Below, in pieces: positions 1 through 8,362 of a stretch of DNA of 56,117 nucleotides. The position numbers were made by a program, and so were the translations under genes. Position 1 is the stretch's first letter. The number at the start of each line of letters is the position of its first letter. The notes under the pieces are model-generated. The model was not told where the DNA came from and searched no databases. It saw nothing but the letters and a program-made list of their open reading frames with translations. The DNA is from Mycobacterium sp. (GTDB lineage: Bacteria; Actinomycetota; Actinomycetes; Mycobacteriales; Mycobacteriaceae), in NCBI GenBank assembly GCA_011620645.1, contig WOYS01000057.1, positions 4,388 through 60,504 on the forward strand, given 5' to 3'.

Positions 1-6
1 GTTCGG

Positions 7-341
7 TCAGCACGGGTTCGGCCACCGCGGATCGACTTTCGCCGTCAAATCGGCCAATGCATCCAGGCCCATTCGGACCGCCGCTCGAGCCGGCCCGGGC
101 AGCGGCCTGAGCATGGTCAGAACGGGACCACGTCGATATCCCCAGCGGCATCGAAAGCCGCTGCCGCGGAATCAGATTGGCGTGCGTCCATCGATACGAC
201 CTTGACGTCGTCGAACCAGCCGTAGGCAGCGACCCGATCGGTGTTGCGACTGGTCACCACGACCTCGTGGCCTGAATCGATCAATTCGGTGACCAGGCGC
301 GAGCCGACATAGCCGGTGGCACCCGTCAACAAGATCTGCAT
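7..341 (-). pseudogene. Broken NAD(P)-binding Rossmann (SDR/NmrA-like) gene
   Basis: An ATG at 341 opens a typical dinucleotide-binding N-terminus (MQILLTGATGYVGSRL, with the GxTGxxG glycine motif) followed by a beta-alpha-beta pattern, but the frame meets a TGA at 117-119 after only 74 codons, ending DIDVVPF. Extended or atypical SDR relatives continue for 200 residues or more. In a different frame, from 114 down to a TGA at 7, lie 35 codons that read like a genuine protein C-terminus (RMGLDALADLTAKVDPRWPN). I infer that one gene lost its middle through an out-of-frame deletion near 114-120. The two halves being from the same gene is inference; the early stop is directly visible. A 25-bp tandem duplication lies just upstream of the start. 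Confidence 0.6.
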
Positions 342-343
342 AG

Positions 344-393
344 CCTCAACGTACCCACGGGCAGTCGGCCTCAACGTACCCACGGGCAGTCGG
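344..393. repeat. 25-bp exact tandem duplication
   Basis: The 25-base unit beginning CCTCAACGTACCCACG occurs twice with no gap (344-368 and 369-393). It sits immediately upstream of the broken Rossmann-fold gene and downstream of the gamma-carbonic-anhydrase-like gene, so it lies in that dead gene's leader. It is the first of several perfect short tandem duplications in this window. Confidence 0.9.
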
Positions 394-403
394 ATGAAAC
401 CGG

Positions 404-916
404 CTAGCGGTGCAGCTCGATGAGTCCCTGATAGACCTGAGCGTTCAGCTTGTTGCCCGCCTTCTCTTCATCACTGAGGTCGCGGCGCACCTTGCCCGGC
501 ACGCCGGCGACCAGCGAACCTGGCGGGATGACGGCGCCCTGCGGGACGACCGCCCCCGCTCCGACCAGCGAACCTGCCCCGATGACCGCACCGTTGAGGA
601 CGATCGCGCCCATGCCGATCAGGCAGTCATCCTCGACGGTGCACCCGTGCAGCACCGCGTTGTGGCCGACGCTCACCCCGGACCCGATACGCAAGGGAAA
701 GCCGGGGTCGACGTGAGCAGTGACACCATCCTGAATGTTGGAGCCGAAACCGATCTCGATGGGCTCGAATTCGGCGCGCAGCGTGGCGTTGTACCAGATG
801 CTGACCTTCGCGGCGAGGGTCACCGGGCCGATCACGCTGGCGTTCGGCGCCACCCACGATTCGGCGTGCAACTGCGGGGCGCGGCCCTGGATGGGGATGA
901 TCAGCGGTGAAGGCAT
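404..916 (-). CDS. Gamma-carbonic anhydrase-like left-handed beta-helix protein
   Basis: A 170-residue protein made of hexapeptide repeats ([LIV]GxGxxV-type) forming a left-handed beta helix, followed by a C-terminal alpha helix (DEEKAGNKLNAQVYQGLIEL), which is the gamma-carbonic anhydrase/CaiE layout. Three histidines sit where the family binds metal: one in GVTAHVD and two in GHNAVLHG, spaced five residues apart. Whether it hydrates CO2 or is one of the many inactive homologues cannot be told. I chose ATG 916 (MPSPLIIPIQG) because homologues begin there; in-frame ATGs at 925 and 934 and a TTG at 946 are alternatives. Its neighbours are a dead Rossmann gene and IS607 debris, so the local context gives no functional hint. 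Confidence 0.85.
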   Translation of the reverse strand: MPSPLIIPIQGRAPQLHAESWVAPNASVIGPVTLAAKVSIWYNATLRAEFEPIEIGFGSNIQDGVTAHVDPGFPLRIGSGVSVGHNAVLHGCTVEDDCLIGMGAIVLNGAVIGAGSLVGAGAVVPQGAVIPPGSLVAGVPGKVRRDLSDEEKAGNKLNAQVYQGLIELHR

Positions 917-997
917 GGGCGCCATCGTAGACATGGGCTCTGTCAACTGTTGCAGGTTGAGTGGTCGTTAGTTGTCGGTGGTGTGTTGTAGGAACAG

Positions 998-1363
998 GCC
1001 CGGGTGTCGTCGGCTGATCAGAAAGCGGATCGGGATCGTCAGGTGACGCGGGTGACGGCATGGGCCACGGCCCAGCAGATCCCGGTCGACAAGGTTGTTA
1101 TGGGGGTTGGTTGGTTGTTATGGGGGTTGGTTGCGCGTTGAACGGGCACCGCCGCAAGTTTCTTGCCTTGCTGCGTGATCGATCGGTGCACCGGATCGTG
1201 GTGGAACACCGGGACCGGTTCGGCCGAGGTCGATGACGATCCGGTGCGGGATATGACCGAGATCCTGACTTCGATGTGTGCGCGGCTCTAGGGCAGATGC
1301 GCTGCACAGAACCGGGCCACGCGTGCCCTTGCTGCGGCAGCCGATGACGCCCAGGCGGCCTGA
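998..1363 (+). pseudogene. IS607-type serine recombinase (TnpA) remnant
   Basis: Reading across three breaks gives a recognisable IS607-family TnpA: VSSADQKADRDRQVTRV from about 1004, then ALNGHRRKFLALLRDRSVH, then VRDMTEILTSMCARL, and finally a short Ala-rich tail ending in TGA at 1361-1363. The N-terminal helix-turn-helix part is missing. A 20-bp tandem duplication at 1094-1133 shifts the frame, an internal out-of-frame deletion lies near 1225, and a TAG at 1289-1291 interrupts the last segment. The TGA overlaps the ATG of the adjacent tnpB fragment, as in intact IS607 elements. It cannot make an active recombinase. Confidence 0.8.
1094..1133. repeat. 20-bp exact tandem duplication inside dead tnpA
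   Basis: The 20-base unit GTTGTTATGGGGGTTGGTTG is present twice back to back (1094-1113, 1114-1133). Removing one copy joins the upstream reading frame (QQIPVDKVV) to the downstream one (LNGHRRKFL), so the duplication itself is a frameshifting lesion in the recombinase gene. Confidence 0.92.
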
Positions 1364-1524
1364 TGGCCAGATTCGAGGTGCCAGAGGGCTGGTGTGTGCA
1401 AGCATTCCGGTTCACGCTGGACCCGACCGAGGACCAGGCCCGCGCGTTGGCGCGCCATTTCGGCGCTCGCCGCACGGCGTACAACTGGACCGTCGCCACT
1501 TTGAAAACCGACATCGAGGCGTGG
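1363..1524 (+). pseudogene. TnpB (IS607/IS605 OrfB) N-terminal fragment
   Basis: About 54 residues starting MARFEVPEGWCVQAFRFTLD match the N-terminus of mycobacterial TnpB proteins from IS607-type elements, including the conserved segment DPTEDQARALARHFGARRTAYNW. A full TnpB has roughly 400 or more residues with a RuvC-like nuclease and a zinc finger; neither is present here. The fragment begins at the TGATG overlap with the tnpA remnant. The same reading frame runs on without a stop into an MFS permease fragment and ends at 2001, giving a 212-codon chimeric frame that is unlikely to be functional. Confidence 0.8.
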
Positions 1525-1647
1525 CAGGCCGGCGTCACCGCGCGATTCGCTGCCGCCGCGCCCGACGTAGTAGACACACAGCAGCAGGCGCGGGAGTATC
1601 GCTGCTCCTGCTGCCGTCGCTGCTCTCCCCCGCACGCCGAGCCGGGC

Positions 1648-2001
1648 ACCTGGGTATTCATCATTTTCTACGGACTGGACGGGGTGGCCACCGTCCCACC
1701 GACGATCGTGTCGTGCCGCGATTTCTTCGGATCCAGGTCGCCGATCGTATTCGGTGGGATTTTTGGGTCACACCAGCTCGGAGCAGCAGTCGCGGCTGCG
1801 GGCGCGGGCTGGATCCGGGACCTGCAAGGTGACTGTGACCTGGCGTTTTACCTCGCGGCGGGGCTGTGTTTCGTGGCCGTGGCACTGTGCGCCGGGGTGC
1901 GCAGGCCGGCAACTCCGGAGGCCGCCCGGTCCCGTAGCATTTGGCGCGACCCGCCGTGGCGCATACGATTCATCCGGCGCCGCGGGGACGCCGAGGCTTG
2001 A
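1648..2001 (+). pseudogene. C-terminal fragment of an MFS permease
   Basis: From about 1648 the frame reads FIIFYGLDGVATVPPTIVSC, then SPIVFGGIFGSHQLGAAVAA and a hydrophobic helix (FYLAAGLCFVAVALCAGV). This is the typical last two or three helices of a major facilitator transporter, where a conserved GxxFASHQxGAA motif is common. The N-terminal nine or ten helices are absent, their place being taken by the TnpB fragment. I infer that insertion or excision of the IS607 element deleted the start of the permease gene. The substrate is unknown. The tail after residue 181 of the chimeric frame is basic and low in hydrophobicity. Confidence 0.7.
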
Positions 2002-2065
2002 ACACACCTTTCAGCCGCGTCCTCGCTGATGCGCGCTGATCCAGTCATGAGCGGGAGGAAAACAC

Positions 2066-2863
2066 GTGCACGCTCGCACCGGCAAACTTTTCGGCGTCCT
2101 GGTCGCATCGTCGGCCATCGTCCTCGCAGGAACCACAGTGATCGCCCAGGCCGAACCCACCACCCCGCCCGGAATGGTGATCGCGGAACCGAAGGGCCCC
2201 ACGTGCGACGCCACGGTGAAGTCGGTGGCCTCCGGCCCCGGTTCGCTGATGGGCCTGGCCAAGGCGCAGTCCTCGACCGCGCTGGCCAGCATTCCGGCGA
2301 TCTCCACCTTCAGCAACGCCATCTCCGGCCAGGTCAACCCGGAGGTGAACGTGGCCGCGGTGCTCGACAACGGCCCGTACATCGTGTTCGCGCCGAGCGA
2401 TGCGGCGTTCGCGAAGCTGCCGCCCGAGCAGCTGGAGTCGCTCAAGGCCGACCCGGTCGCGTTGACCGCACTGGTGTACTACCACATGGCGCTCGGCATC
2501 CTCGGCCCCGACGACATCGAGGGCACCATCTACACCCAGCATGGCAAGCCGGTCATCGTCAAGGGCAGCGGCGGCGATATCACGGTCAACGACGCCAAGG
2601 TCGAATGCGGCGGTATCGGCGCGGACCACATGCGCCTCTACATCATCGACACCGTGCTGGACCCGGCGGCGGCGCCGACCCCCGTCACCACCTCCACCAG
2701 CACCACGTCGACCACGTCGGCAACCGAGACCACCTCTGCCACCCAGACACCGGCGCCCGAGACACCGGCGACCGTCACCGCACCCGAGACCACCCCGGCC
2801 ACCCAGACACCTGCGCCCGGCACCGTCACCACCCCGGCCCCCCCGGCCGCCCCGGCCGCCTGA
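2066..2863 (+). CDS. Secreted fasciclin (FAS1) domain protein with Thr/Pro-rich tail
   Basis: A 265-residue exported protein. A Sec signal peptide spans about residues 1-30 (basic start, then a hydrophobic stretch and AQAEP as a likely cleavage region). One FAS1 domain follows at about 55-205; the family hallmarks VFAPSDAAFAKLPPE and the late YIIDTVL strand are visible. The last 60 residues are almost entirely Thr, Pro, Ala and Ser (TTSTSTTSTTSATETTS), resembling an O-mannosylatable stalk. FAS1 proteins such as MPT83/MPT70 are adhesive surface or secreted antigens; this one lacks a lipobox Cys. The start is GTG with a good GGGAGGA ribosome site upstream. A strong terminator follows the stop codon. 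Confidence 0.88.
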   Translation: MHARTGKLFGVLVASSAIVLAGTTVIAQAEPTTPPGMVIAEPKGPTCDATVKSVASGPGSLMGLAKAQSSTALASIPAISTFSNAISGQVNPEVNVAAVLDNGPYIVFAPSDAAFAKLPPEQLESLKADPVALTALVYYHMALGILGPDDIEGTIYTQHGKPVIVKGSGGDITVNDAKVECGGIGADHMRLYIIDTVLDPAAAPTPVTTSTSTTSTTSATETTSATQTPAPETPATVTAPETTPATQTPAPGTVTTPAPPAAPAA

Positions 2864-2880
2864 CAGCAGTTTCGCGCGAA

Positions 2881-2913
2881 AACGGCGCCCACTCTCGCAG
2901 AGTGGGCGCCGTT
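2881..2913. terminator. Bidirectional hairpin terminator
   Basis: A perfect 15-bp stem (AACGGCGCCCACTCT) with a CGC loop lies between the stop of the fasciclin gene and the stop of the convergent acyl-CoA dehydrogenase gene. It is symmetric and therefore can serve both operons; there is only a weak T-rich tail, as usual for mycobacterial terminators. Confidence 0.88.
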
Positions 2914-2927
2914 CTTGCGTTCCGCGC

Positions 2928-4070
2928 CTAGAGGCCCAAGTCCCGGCCGATGATCTCCTTCATGATCTCGGTGGTGCCACCGAAGATCGTGTGGATGCGT
3001 CCGTCGACATAGGCGCGCGCCACGCGGTACTCCATCATGTAGCCGTAGCCGCCGTGCAGCTGCACACACCGGTCAATGACCTTCTTGGCGGTCTCGGTGG
3101 CCCACCACTTGGCCTTGGCCGCCTCGACCGCCGTCAGCTCACCGTCGACGACGCCCTGCAGGCAGCGGTCGACGTACTGCTCGGTGACATCCAGCTCGGT
3201 CTCCATCTCGGCGAGCAGGAAGCGGTTGTACTGGAAGCTGCCAATCGGCTGCCCGAACGCCTTGCGGTCCTTGGCGTATTGCAGCGTCTCCTGCCAGACC
3301 GCACGGGCACCGGCGGTCGCCGAGATGGCGATGGAGAGGCGCTCGGACGGCAGGTTGGTCATCAGGTGATAGAAGCCGCGACCTTCCTTGCCGAGCAGGT
3401 TCGCGTTCGGCACCCGGACATTCTCGAAGTGCAGCTCGGAGGTGTCCTGGCTGTGCAAGCCCATCTTGTCGAGCTTGCGTCCCCGGCCGAAGCCCTCCAT
3501 CCCGCGCTCCACCACGAAAAGCGTGAAGCCCTTGTGACCGGCCTCCGGATCGGTGCGGGCGACCACGACACAGAGGTCGCAGTTGATGCCCGAGGAGATG
3601 AACGTCTTGGAGCCGTTGATGATCCAATCGTCGCCGTCACGCACGGCCGAGGTTCGGATGCCCGCGAGGTCGCTGCCCGCGCCGGGCTCGGTCATCGCGA
3701 TAGCGATGATCAGCTCGCCGCTGGTGATGCCGGGCATCCAGCGCTGCTTCTGCTCGTCGTTGGCCAATTCCTTGAAGTACGGGCCGACGACATCGTTGTG
3801 CAGGCTGAGCGCGGGTCCGTCCACACCGGAGCGCGCCATCTCCTCGTCGATGATGGCGTTGAACCGGAAGTCCTCCGAACCGCCACCGCCGAATTCCTCC
3901 GGCATGTTGAACCCGATGAGGCCGTAATTGCCTGCGGCCGTGTACGCAGAGCGGTCGACGAGTCGCTCGGTCCCCCACTTCTCGGCGTTGGGGACGAGCT
4001 CGCGCTCGATGTAGTCCTTGACGGTCTGGCGGAAGGCTTCGTGCTCCGCCTCGTAGATCAGTCTCTTCAT
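2928..4070 (-). CDS. Acyl-CoA dehydrogenase (LCAD/IVD-like)
   Basis: A 380-residue flavoenzyme of normal family length that introduces the alpha-beta double bond in an acyl-CoA. FAD/substrate motifs are visible: IAMTEPGAGSDL (about 125-135) and the C-terminal IHTIFGGTTEIMKEIIGR. The residue that is the catalytic Glu in medium-chain enzymes (just before GT in the C-terminal motif) is Gly here; instead E243 in NLPSERLSIA lies where long-chain and isovaleryl-CoA dehydrogenases keep their base. It is the last gene of a three-gene operon, 15 bp after the enoyl-CoA hydratase stop, so it probably supplies the first oxidation step for the same substrate. The substrate is not identifiable. Confidence 0.9.
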   Translation of the reverse strand: MKRLIYEAEHEAFRQTVKDYIERELVPNAEKWGTERLVDRSAYTAAGNYGLIGFNMPEEFGGGGSEDFRFNAIIDEEMARSGVDGPALSLHNDVVGPYFKELANDEQKQRWMPGITSGELIIAIAMTEPGAGSDLAGIRTSAVRDGDDWIINGSKTFISSGINCDLCVVVARTDPEAGHKGFTLFVVERGMEGFGRGRKLDKMGLHSQDTSELHFENVRVPNANLLGKEGRGFYHLMTNLPSERLSIAISATAGARAVWQETLQYAKDRKAFGQPIGSFQYNRFLLAEMETELDVTEQYVDRCLQGVVDGELTAVEAAKAKWWATETAKKVIDRCVQLHGGYGYMMEYRVARAYVDGRIHTIFGGTTEIMKEIIGRDLGL

Positions 4071-4085
4071 TCGCTTCCCGGTTTC

Positions 4086-4870
4086 TTACTTTGCTTTCCA
4101 TACCGGCTCGCGCTTCTGCGCGAAGGCCAGCGGTCCCTCTTGTGCGTCCTCGGTCTTGAGCAGGGTGGAGAACTCACCGAAGGTCTGCTTCCAGAACGGC
4201 TCGTCTGCGGCAACGACCCCGTCGATGGCGCCGTAGGACACCCTCTTGCTGGCCCGAACGGCCAACGGCGCGTTGACGGCAATGCGCTCGGCCAGTTCCA
4301 GCGCGGCATCCACGACGGTGCCGTCGGGCACCACCTTGTTGATCAGGCCCCACTTGAGCGCATCCGCCGAGGACAGCGGTTCACCGGTGAACACCAGCTC
4401 CAGTGCCAGCTTCTGCGGCAGTTGCGCGACGATGCGGAACACCCCGCCGGCGCCGGCGATCAGGCCCCGCTTCACTTCGGGCAGGCCGAATTTCGCGCGT
4501 TCCTCGGCGACCACCAGGTCACTGGCCAGGGCCAACTCGGTGCCACCGCCGAGCGCGGTGCCGTTGACGGCGGCGATGGTCGGCTTGTCGATGAAGTGCC
4601 GCACGTAACCGGCGAAACCCCACTCCGGATGGTCCGGGTGAAACAGGTTCTCCCCGCGCGAGACCGCCTTGAGATCGGCTCCGGCGCAGAACGATTTGTC
4701 GCCCGCACCGGTGAGAATGACAACCCGGATCTCCGGGTCCTCCTGGGCGGCCTGCAGGGCATCCCCGACGCCGATGGACACCGATGCGTTGATGGCGTTG
4801 CGGACGTCGGGCCGGTTGATCGTAATGATCGTGACATCGCCCTTGCGCTCGACCAGCGCACCCGGCTCGC

Positions 4871-4874
<4 letters not shown>
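4086..4874 (-). CDS. Enoyl-CoA hydratase/isomerase (crotonase family)
   Basis: A 262-residue crotonase-fold enzyme that would hydrate the enoyl-CoA made by its operon partner. The oxyanion-hole segment CAGADLKAV and the helix GGGTELALASD are present, and both acid/base glutamates of true hydratases are retained (E113 and E133, spaced 20 apart as in rat mitochondrial hydratase). The start is taken as GTG 4874 (SEPGALVERKG) because it overlaps the thiolase TGA by four bases (GTGA), a translational-coupling arrangement; a longer frame up to 4919 lies inside the thiolase gene and is unlikely. Confidence 0.9.
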
Positions 4875-6025
<1,151 letters not shown>

Positions 6026-6092
6026 GGACTTCTCCTTCGAAGATGGATTGGCGAATGCTGGATGCCGCATTTATATAGATGGACTTAAATTG

Positions 6093-6136
6093 AACCTAGA
6101 ACAGAGGGTTTACTAGGTCAACCTACTGGTTGGTAG
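6093..6136 (-). promoter_or_regulatory. Predicted thiolase-operon promoter with overlapping operator palindrome
   Basis: On the minus strand TTGACC (6121-6116) is followed after exactly 17 bp by TAGGTT (6098-6093), a good sigma-A-type promoter for the thiolase operon. The -35 hexamer lies inside the palindrome TAGGTcaACCTA (6114-6125, written on plus), and next to it is CTACtggttgGTAG (6123-6136). A further short palindrome, ACCAacaTGGT (6170-6180), lies nearer the divergent regulator. These are plausible binding sites for the GntR/FadR-type protein encoded at 6229; occupancy would block RNA polymerase. The binding itself is inference. Confidence 0.55.
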
Positions 6137-6228
6137 ATGACCGATGAACGCAGGTGCACACGCCGGGTTACCAACATGGTTTACTGAGTTAAATACCGAC
6201 GCCCAGCCTATTCCTGAGGAGCCTCACC

Positions 6229-7026
6229 GTGGCCGGCAACACCCCGCTCTCGCCGATGATCGGCCGCAGCGCCGTCCCGGCGGTGGCCGGAGCGCCCATC
6301 CGGTCGCCGAAGACGGCGGAACTGGTGGCCGGAACGTTGCGCCGGATGGTGGTGGACGGTCAGCTCACGGAGGGCGATTTTCTGCCCAACGAGGCCGAAC
6401 TGATGGCCCATTTCGGGGTGAGCCGTCCGACGCTGCGCGAGGCGGTCCGGGTGCTGGAGTCCGAACGCCTCGTCGAGGTTCGCCGCGGGTCGCGCACCGG
6501 CGCACGGGTACGGGTGCCAGGACCGGAGATCGTGGCGCGACCGGCCGGGCTGCTGCTGGAGCTGTCCGGTGCGACCATTGCCGATGTGATGACGGCTCGA
6601 TCGGGCATCGAGCCGATGGCCGTCCGACTGCTCACGGAGTCGGGCAACACCGAGGCCTTCGACGAGCTGGAGAAGGCGCTAGCCGAGGACATCCCGGCCA
6701 GCAGGGAGTCCGACCGGCTGGCGGAGACGACCGGCGAGTTCCATCGGCGCATGGTCGAACTGTCCGGCAATGCGACGCTCACCATCATGGCAGGCATGCT
6801 GCACGAGATCACCGTGCGGCACACCGCGTTCGCCATGAAGGAGAACCGGCCGGTCTCCAAATCCGACTATGAACTGCTGATGCGCTCCTACAAGCGACTG
6901 ATGACCTCGATGCGTTCGGGTGACGGCGACGCCGCCGAGGCGCACTGGCGCAAACATCTGGACACCGCACGCGAACTGCTGCTGAAGGGCATGGAGACCG
7001 TCAAGGTCCGCGACGTGATGGGGTGA
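6229..7026 (+). CDS. GntR-family regulator, FadR/FCD subfamily
   Basis: A 265-residue repressor-type regulator. Residues about 25-95 form the winged helix (LRRMVVDGQLTEGDFLPNEA, then GVSRPTLREAVRVLESERLV), followed by an all-helical FCD ligand-binding domain to about residue 245. FCD domains usually sense acyl-CoAs or organic acids, often through a metal-bound pocket. GTG 6229 is preceded by TGAGGAGCC as ribosome site. It is divergent from the thiolase operon with palindromes in the 200-bp shared region, so it most likely controls that operon and perhaps itself. The effector cannot be read from sequence. Confidence 0.88.
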   Translation: MAGNTPLSPMIGRSAVPAVAGAPIRSPKTAELVAGTLRRMVVDGQLTEGDFLPNEAELMAHFGVSRPTLREAVRVLESERLVEVRRGSRTGARVRVPGPEIVARPAGLLLELSGATIADVMTARSGIEPMAVRLLTESGNTEAFDELEKALAEDIPASRESDRLAETTGEFHRRMVELSGNATLTIMAGMLHEITVRHTAFAMKENRPVSKSDYELLMRSYKRLMTSMRSGDGDAAEAHWRKHLDTARELLLKGMETVKVRDVMG

Positions 7027-7105
7027 GTGGCCCTTTGATCGACTTCTCCAGGTTGGCGTCACCCCCAGCGCCAGCGTACCGGCCATTTCGACCCGCGGTC
7101 GGTGG

Positions 7106-8362
7106 CTATAGCGCGGCCTCCAGCCGTTGCGCGTATGCGTCGATATCGCCGATCGCCGATTCGGCGGCATACACGCTGAGCGAGATGGTGCTACCAATAC
7201 CGGTCACGCAGTGGGTCAGCCCCACCATGGGCGAGAGCCCGGGGAACGCCGCGGCCAGCCGCACCCCACCGCCGCCCAGTGCGAAATCCGCGGGCCCGCA
7301 GTTGACGCTGGACACCACGGTATTGCCGGTGACCGTCGCCGAACGCACGGACGGATTGAACTGGCTTATCCCCCAACGTAACAGCGGTGCCGGCGTGGCG
7401 AGGAACGCCCGCTCCGAGGCCCGCATCGCCGGGTGCGCCGCACGTTCCCGGCGCGCCGCCAGGTCGGCCGAGATCGTCTCCAGCCGCTGCCCGGCCGGCA
7501 ACCCCGCGTGCAGCCCGACCCCGACGGTGCCGAAATGGTTGTAGGCCTGCCGTGGACCGGGTTTGGCCATGGTGACCTCCGCTCCGAGCGCGCCCGGTTC
7601 CATGCCGAGGTCTCGCAGCTGTCCGGCCAGCGCCTCGGAGATCGCCGCCAGCGCACCGACCGTCACCGTCGAGCCGGACAATTGAGCCCGATCACGCACC
7701 ACCGTGCGCATGGCGAGCGTGCCGGTGGGGTTGTCATTGGTGCGCAGCGGGACACTGGGCCCAGCCGGCGGGGGAACGCGACCGGCCTCGGTGTCGGCCA
7801 CCAGCCGGCGGTGCGCCCGCGCGGCTTCGACACTGCGCCACAGCAGCAGGGCCGGGCTGCCGTAGGCCGGCGTCACCGGTGCGACGACCGCGGAACCGCC
7901 GAACATCACCGCGGCAGGCCCGCAGGTTCGGCCACCACCGCCGAGGGCATGGGTGATCTGCAGTACCGCGACGGTGCCGGCCGCCGCCACCCCGGGAATC
8001 CCCCGCACGCCCGGGAAAAGGTGCAGCCGCCACGGCATCACCCGGGCATCGAGCTGATCGGCGACCAGTGCATTCACCGCCGCCAGGCAGCCCATCCACG
8101 AGGTGTCGGCCAGATCATGCACGGTGAATTGTGCGGCGCTCACGTCGTGGCGCACCCAGGTCGGATACTGCCACCATGACTCGTCCTCGATGCGCTGCGA
8201 AAGGTCCGGGCTGGTAAGGGCATTGGCGACGAGCTCACCGACAGCGGCGTCCATATCGGCGGGCACGCCGTCGAACCCGTACAGCAGAAAGGTGTCGTTC
8301 GGCATCCTGGCCGACATCCAGAACATCTGGGCGTCGACCGCGGTCAGCCGGCTAGCCGGCAC
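7106..8362 (-). CDS. WS/DGAT-like acyltransferase with degenerate active-site motif
   Basis: A 418-residue protein with the wax ester synthase/diacylglycerol acyltransferase layout: a start SRLTAVDAQMFW as in that family, a condensation-type centre, and a C-terminal DUF1298-like half (SVNCGPADFALGG, LSPMVGLTHCVTGIG). The HHxxxDG catalytic motif is altered to THALGGG: the second His (H138) survives, but the first His and the Asp are gone. GTG 8362 overlaps the preceding hydrolase stop by 11 bp, so the two are translated as a pair. It may be a low-activity, altered-specificity or non-catalytic family member. The downstream gap to the GntR gene has no other gene. Confidence 0.75.
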   Translation of the reverse strand: MPASRLTAVDAQMFWMSARMPNDTFLLYGFDGVPADMDAAVGELVANALTSPDLSQRIEDESWWQYPTWVRHDVSAAQFTVHDLADTSWMGCLAAVNALVADQLDARVMPWRLHLFPGVRGIPGVAAAGTVAVLQITHALGGGGRTCGPAAVMFGGSAVVAPVTPAYGSPALLLWRSVEAARAHRRLVADTEAGRVPPPAGPSVPLRTNDNPTGTLAMRTVVRDRAQLSGSTVTVGALAAISEALAGQLRDLGMEPGALGAEVTMAKPGPRQAYNHFGTVGVGLHAGLPAGQRLETISADLAARRERAAHPAMRASERAFLATPAPLLRWGISQFNPSVRSATVTGNTVVSSVNCGPADFALGGGGVRLAAAFPGLSPMVGLTHCVTGIGSTISLSVYAAESAIGDIDAYAQRLEAAL

